Assembly: GCF_000315625.1 (NCBI RefSeq)
Contig: NW_005434587.1
Location: 89,869-152,811, forward strand
Length of the DNA stretch: 62,943 nt
Reading direction: 5' to 3'
Source: Guillardia theta CCMP2712
Lineage: Eukaryota > Cryptophyceae > Pyrenomonadales > Geminigeraceae
The number at the start of each line of letters is the position of its first letter. Within the stretch, counting starts at the first letter, position 1. Shown here one piece after another: positions 58,180 to 62,943 of this stretch. The notes beneath the pieces were generated by a model. That model was not told the DNA's origin and ran no database searches. It saw nothing but the letters and a program-made list of their open reading frames with translations. Position numbers and translations under genes: made by a program.

Positions 58180-60477
58180 ATGGCGGTGGCGGCGGCTGCG
58201 GCGGCTGCGGCGGCTGCGGCGGCAGGGATGGCAGTGGACGAAGAGAGGTAGAGATTATCATGGTTTTCTTGTGCTGTGGACGATGTATTCGAATGTCCGA
58301 TAGGGAAAGTGTTGTGTGAGATAAACTGTGATTCCGCTTTCCTGGACTGACTTTCCTGGCGGAAAATACCCATTATTGTCAAATTGTATGACCTTATTCC
58401 AGGCTTCTGAAATACGCAGAGGCCGTTGAGATGAATCTTGAGAACCAAACCCCACAAGGAATCTTGAAGATGCTCTATGATTCTGACTTGAAGAGGTTTG
58501 GAAGTGGATCCCTTCCAGAGGTAAAGCATGTCAACATTTTTGTCGTTTTAGCGACTGTGTCGTTGAGATACATCGCAGGCTGTGAACAGGATGGACGGAG
58601 AAAGCGTCAAGGTGCGCAATATCATGATTCTTCCTTGAGATTCCAGCGTTGCATTGAGAGATAATTGTTTTGCGTTTGAGACAGGGGCCGATCGTAGTCC
58701 AGTTGACCAAATGCGTGAATGTCAGTGAGCCGAGTCACAGTCAACACGCGGCAAGTCGGAACACGTACTTGAGAGATGCGGAGGTGACAACCGCTGAAGC
58801 TCAACAGGCTTCTGCTGTACTCCTTCACAGATGGAAAACGCGAATGCGTTGCATTGCAGATGGAGCCGATCAAGGTGTTGTTTTTTTGCTGTGTTGGCCA
58901 ACTGATGTATCTCCCCACTTCTCGTTACCAGGGATTGGGACTCGAAACTCCTCCTGGAACAAAATTGAAGATCCACAACGTCAATGTAAAGAGTGGGGTA
59001 TGAGAAACTGGCAGAATTCCTCGCTATTGCTAATGTGGCTGACTCAGGTACTCTTGTTGGGGAGTGGCTGCTGTACGGTGTTGGGTGGAGTGGTTCAATC
59101 GTTGAAAGAGGAATGGGAGACCTCGAAGGTGTGTATGTCCAAGTCAAGAGTTCTCTGACTCATCCTGCTCGAATACAGAAGTATGGGAATTCTGCCAGGA
59201 AGATGATGATTCAAGATGCCGCCAAGAAAGCCCAAAGTGAGGATTTCGAGCCCCCGCCCAAGTTTGAGTCTTTAGACGCGTGAGTTCCGATCGTTGGCCG
59301 TGAGAGCTCCTGACTCAACTCTAGCGGGCGGAACAGACAGCAAGAAAGCAGGAACAATGCCTCGGCGAACGCGCCAAGGAAAGAATCAGCGAAGACCAAG
59401 AATGCAAATGATGCTCCGAGCAATACTCCAAGACAGAAGAGTGGACAAGAACATAAGGGGCAAGTCGAGGCAAGAATTCCGCCTAGCAACTCTGCAGGCC
59501 AGCAGAAAGGAGGTCGGGCAGGCAAGGAGCAACCCGAGCCTATCAACGCTCCCAGCACTGCTGGAGGACAGCCCAAGGGTGGCAGGCCCGGAAGGCAAGA
59601 AGTTGATCAGACACCATCCAACGAGGCTGCTGGTCAGAGGGGAGGGAGAGGGGGGAGGGGGGGCAGGGGAGGGAGGGGAGGAAGAGAGCATGCGCAGGGA
59701 CAAGCGCGTGAGGAAGGCACAGTGACTCGCGATCCAAGTGAGAGGGTCGTTCGCACCCATATTCCCACCCCAGCCTCGCAGAATCAGCCGAACGTCATGG
59801 AGAGCAAGCCAGCTGCTGAAAAGCCGAGGAAAATCCTCCAGCTGTATCAGCCTCCAGCTGCAAGATCAGCTGAGGGACATGTTCAAGGAATGAGGGGCGC
59901 TAGGAATGGCGCAAGAGGGAGAGGCGCGCATCATGCAGCACTCGAGCAAGCTAGTAGAGGATACGCACAGGGTGAGCTTGTGATTCAAACTGCTCCTGCT
60001 CATTCCACCCTGAAGCGTTCTTGACAGAGGAAGATGATGAGGCAATAGCTCGACGCATGCAGGTGGGCTGAACCTGAACCTGAAGGAGCTCCGTGATTCT
60101 CAACCACCCCGACAGGCTGAGTTTGACGAGGAGGAGCGAGTTCGTGCCGCTGAAGCAAGATTGCAAGCCATGACTCTGAACTCCTCCAAGAGCGGGGCGG
60201 TGCAGCCGCTTGTGGCTGCTCAGAACAATCAACAGGGGATCATGGAAAGGTGAGCGACATCGTGTCAAAGCGCTTCGGTGTTTCTCGCAGAGTGTGACGT
60301 TCATCCAGTCTGTTTTCGTTTGACAACTCAAGATCCAATCAGCTTGAAGAAGCTCCAAGCGGCAGAGGAGGGAGCCACGGAAGGTATTGCTGGCAGTGCT
60401 GATGTTTTCATCCTTAATAGTTCTTTTATCGTCATTACAGGGGACGAGGCCGTGGAAGAGGAAGGAGGGGGCATTAA
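58180..60477 (+). CDS. TDRD3/RMI1-like OB-fold protein with RGG region
   Basis: ATG 58180 opens an Ala run (GCG/GCT repeat). Early exons are 58180-58247 and 58403-58520, then short ones. The protein reads LLKYAEAVEMNLENQTPQGI, then GPIVVQLTKCVNVSEPS. The OB-fold core is GLGLETPPGTKLKIHNVNV joined to VLLLGSGCCTVLGGVVQSLK and EEWE. This pattern (PPGTK ... VLGG-V-x-L-x-EEW) is that of TDRD3 and RMI1, which bind topoisomerase III. After 59320 the protein becomes basic with an Arg-Gly-Gly box (~59630-59690), a motif for RNA binding and arginine methylation, then helical EEDDEAIARRMQ and AEFDEEERVRAAEARLQ, and a final RGRGRGRRGH before TAA 60475-60477. OB-fold plus RGG favours TDRD3 over RMI1; no Tudor domain was seen. 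Middle and late intron boundaries are approximate. Confidence 0.75.
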
Positions 60478-61206
60478 TCATGAGTGATTAAACGGACTGC
60501 CGCGGGTCCCATCCCCCAGCGTCACTGTGCCGCCGCCAGTGCAGAGCCTGACTCAGCTGGGCTCCGAGGCTGCCGGCCTGGTCAGTCACCAACGATGATC
60601 CTCCACGGCCAGTCCGGGCTGCCTCGGTCCCTCGGGTCACTCCGAGCCTGTGATCTAACCCATATGTCACCTAATTCTAAGCACAATATTGTTAAAATAG
60701 GTAGAATGTCAGTTAAATTTCGAACGCCTGCAACAGAGGAATGCGGAGCGGACAGGAGATGGATAGGACATGGAGGGAAGTGAAGAGAGTACGCGATCAT
60801 GAAGAAGTTGAGAGTTTGAGGACAGAAGCGATGAAGAAGACAGATGGAGATGGTTCAAGGAAGGTTCACAGGAAGAGCAGAAGATACTCTATCGTACATG
60901 TCGTTGCAAGCGTCAAACCTTGGATCAAGATTGAAGCTAAGCGTCTCATGTCAGCAGAGATAGTTCGCACATTCACATTTAGTTGCTCCCTTCACTTGTC
61001 CTGATGAAGAGAACGTGTTGAATGTTACATGCTCAGTGAATGTCACTTGAATGTGCGAATGTGCTGTGACCTTACAACTGATCGGAAAGATGGCAGGTTA
61101 GGCATGGGAGGGTTTGGAGTATGGCTCCGTGCAGGCCATCGTTTGCCCCACACCATCATGGCGTTGACTATCAGCTCTTCATAGTCCCTTTGCCGCAAGA
61201 ATTCAA
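60478..61206. other. Intergenic region
   Basis: 60484-60660 is a GC-rich patch with TGACTCA at 60549-60555, GGCTCCGAGGCTGCCGG and GTCACTCCGAGCC. The rest is A/G-rich with no recognised gene; the 87-residue frame at 60741-61004 has no supporting motif. Confidence 0.5.
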
Positions 61207-62357
61207 GTGCTATTCGGCATGCCGCATCTCATCTTCCAGGCGAAGTTCCCCTTAACGAAGGAGCAAGCAGTTATCAGCCTATATGGTCTGTTAGAAAAGC
61301 AGCTGATTGAAGATTTCAAGCAATGCTCTACTAGTGTCCTTCAGAATGCGCTGGGTTCTGAACTTCCAGATCCTGTCATCGTGGATGATGCCAAAGACAC
61401 GGAGGCTCCTGATCAGATCAAGTACTGCAGATCATTGTTGTATCCTTGTGATTTACCGGCGTTCCTCGACAGGCACTTCACAATCCGGCTGCCCATCTCG
61501 ATCGAGAGGCGCAGCATTCTACAAAATGTTTTGAAGATCGAATGGATGGACATGTTTGAGCGAGGAGGCTGGACTCTTGTGTCCATGTGGAACACCAAGG
61601 AGGTAGACATCTGCTCATCTTCCTTTCCCCCTGTGAATCCTCTGCCTGCAGAACGACGACACAACGAGCGAGTCAACGAAAGCTGCCGCAAGGAAGAACA
61701 ACGAAGCTGGTCAGTCTTTTCTTGTACCTGGCGCTTGTGCTCACTGTGGAGCTAGTTCTCAATGAGAAGGAGATGGAGTGTGTGAACTTTCTTTTGAATC
61801 GGCGGAAAAATCATGCAGGTGCCCTGCTTCTCCTTTCGCTCCTGCCCTTGTTCTTCCTCTGAGCTGCACCTTACAGCAGCTTCATCGACAACGGCAGTCC
61901 CCATGGCTATCATGACCCCTGTCTCTTCACTCCCTATCTCCTCTCAGAGCCTGGCTTTCTCAGTCGCAATGCCTCACAGCGTCTCGCCAGAGCTGTCTGC
62001 AAGCAACCCCATGCTGGTTCGCTTGTGATGTTGTATTTCTTCTTGTTGACCCTGTCACAGTACAACAAATTGAAGCGCATGGAAGTGTATAAGAGAGAGG
62101 GCAAGACAGCAGAGAAAGAAAAGGACGGAGATCAGACGGAGTCTATGGTAGAATTGATGTTCAGCGATACTGGGAGACTGATTCATGAAAATAGGACGAA
62201 GAGGAGGAAACCCCTGTGGCAAAAGGGAGCGAGGCCTCCAAGCGATCAGCGGATGAAGATCTTCTCAGCTCGAAAGCAAAAAAGAGATGAGGAAAGAAAA
62301 TCGGCCCTGATTGTTCAATGGTTGAATCTTAATTTTTGTAAGCATCATTGTTTCTAA
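61207..62357 (+). CDS. Hypothetical protein, multi-exon
   Basis: Not recognised. Exon 1 (61207 to ~61601) encodes FPLTKEQAVISLYGLLEKQL, then CRSLLYPCDLPAFLDRHFTI and ERRSILQNVLKIEWMDMFER, a compact helical-looking domain. A donor follows NTKE, and the next exon begins NDDTTSESTKAAARKNNEAG (acceptor at ~61652). A 3' exon from ~62060 (YNKLKRMEVYKREGKTAEKE) is strongly basic and charged, possibly a coiled coil or nucleic-acid-binding tail, and ends with a stop at 62355-62357. Intermediate splicing (61711-62060) is unclear. The start could be Met 61222 (MPHLIF) or lie in an upstream exon. It converges with the oxidoreductase gene, leaving ~34 nt between stops. Confidence 0.5.
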
Positions 62358-62391
62358 AGAGTGTATCATAATAACTTGCTACCGATTGTTA

Positions 62392-62760
62392 TCATGAGCT
62401 GCCGGAATTCACAACAAGAACAACTTTCCCAACGTTCTGGCCACTCTGCAGAAACCTCAACGCATCTGCAGCATCCTCCATCTTGTAAGTCTTTCCTACC
62501 AAGGGCCTCTGACAGGTTGGTGAGGCAACAAGATCGATATCAAATCCTCTTACCTTCCACGGAACAGCAGCCAGCATCGACTTCAGCATCTCACTCATCT
62601 CCTCTACCTTGTCCCACATCCAGATGAGGTTGAATCCCAGTACCCCCTGCTCTCCAAGTCAGAGGAGGAGGAGAGTTGTACAACTCCCTACTTTGTTCGC
62701 GGCGATGATCTCCAGAGGATCGACTGTCGGCCTCCGCAGCCACTGCCAGGCAAGCCGGAT
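62392..62760 (-). CDS. VAT1-like quinone oxidoreductase (MDR family), C-terminal part
   Basis: Two exons are visible: 62760(approx.)-62692, encoding RLAWQWLRRPTVDPLEIIAA, and 62646-62392, encoding GVLGFNLIWMWDKVEEMSEM ... VGKTYKMEDAADALRFLQSG, then NVGKVVLVV. The pattern P-x-x-DPL-x-x-I-x-x-N, GFNL and DAADAL-x-F-x(4)-NVGKV is that of the C-terminus of VAT-1/zeta-crystallin-like NADPH quinone oxidoreductases. The cofactor-binding and N-terminal parts are outside the window, beyond a (GGA)n run that probably lies in an intron. Confidence 0.75.
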
Positions 62761-62817
62761 CCAATTGGGCCTTTGTGACAACGTGAAAGGAGGCAGGAGC
62801 AATTTGAGAGGAGGGAG

Positions 62818-62942
62818 AGGAGGAGGAGGAGGAGGAGGAGGAGGAGGAGGAGGAGGAGGAGGAGGAGGAGGAGGAGGAGGAGGAGGAGGAGGAGGAGGAG
62901 GAGGAGGAGGAGGAGGAGGAGGAGGAGGAGGAGGAGGAGGAC
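62818..62942. repeat. (GGA)n microsatellite at window edge
   Basis: About 41 uninterrupted GGA triplets, ending the window. Such a run is a likely contig or scaffold break point. Confidence 0.97.
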
Positions 62943-62943
62943 G

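Noticed and set aside
1-62943. tRNA, rRNA or transposase genes
   Set aside because: No cloverleaf-like block, rRNA core or DDE/reverse-transcriptase motif was seen by eye; a covariance or profile search would be needed to exclude them fully.

Overview
This window is nuclear DNA from a unicellular eukaryote. The genes are split by many short GT-AG introns, mostly 43-120 nt. The products include eukaryote-only families: a four-domain cation channel, a P4-ATPase flippase, a mitochondrial carrier, a bifunctional PFK-2/FBPase-2, a Dus2-type tRNA dihydrouridine synthase, a TDRD3/RMI1-like OB-fold protein and a TSP1/EGF/C-type-lectin secreted protein. Intergenic DNA carries microsatellites and one 100-base assembly gap. 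Protein style, intron size and composition fit a cryptophyte alga such as Guillardia theta; that is an inference from general appearance and was not searched. No rRNA, tRNA, CRISPR or transposase gene was recognised.

Layout, left to right. 39-9339 (-): a giant secreted protein of ~100-residue beta-type repeats, running off the left edge. 10345-12356 (+): Dus2-like synthase with a C-terminal C2H2 finger. 12507-15361 (-): PFK-2/FBPase-2 whose phosphatase half has lost key catalytic residues. 16574-18682 (+): Trp-rich protein with four nearly identical 198-bp repeats. 19237-26270 (+): NALCN/Cch1-like four-domain channel. 28348-29715 (+): aquaglyceroporin with a very large cytoplasmic insertion. 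29855-31378 (-): mitochondrial oxoglutarate/malate-type carrier. 33545-35451 (+): NT-C2 plus coiled-coil protein. 35902-39930 (+): secretory FKBP-like/TPR protein with a long tail. 39931-42403: repeats, a perfect palindrome and the gap. 42404-46633 (+): P4-ATPase. 46822-49501 (-): EF-hand / cNMP-binding-like / alanine aminotransferase fusion. 50780-51570: unrecognised coding-like stretch. 51594-57252 (-): modular secreted lectin/TSP1/EGF protein. 58180-60477 (+): TDRD3-like protein. 61207-62357 (+): orphan. 62392-62760 (-): C-terminus of a VAT1-like quinone oxidoreductase, with the rest lost in a (GGA)n run at the right edge.

The genes are individually transcribed and form no obvious operon-like pathway. 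Two metabolic genes look rewired: alanine aminotransferase is joined to Ca2+-binding EF-hands and a cNMP-type fold, and PFK-2 appears to be kinase-only. With the channel (lysine in the domain III filter, IQ motif at the C-terminus) they suggest, by inference only, Ca2+/ion signalling feeding into carbon and nitrogen metabolism.

Exon boundaries below were placed by hand from GT-AG sites, reading phase and family alignment. Most are good to the base where given. Those called uncertain need transcript data.
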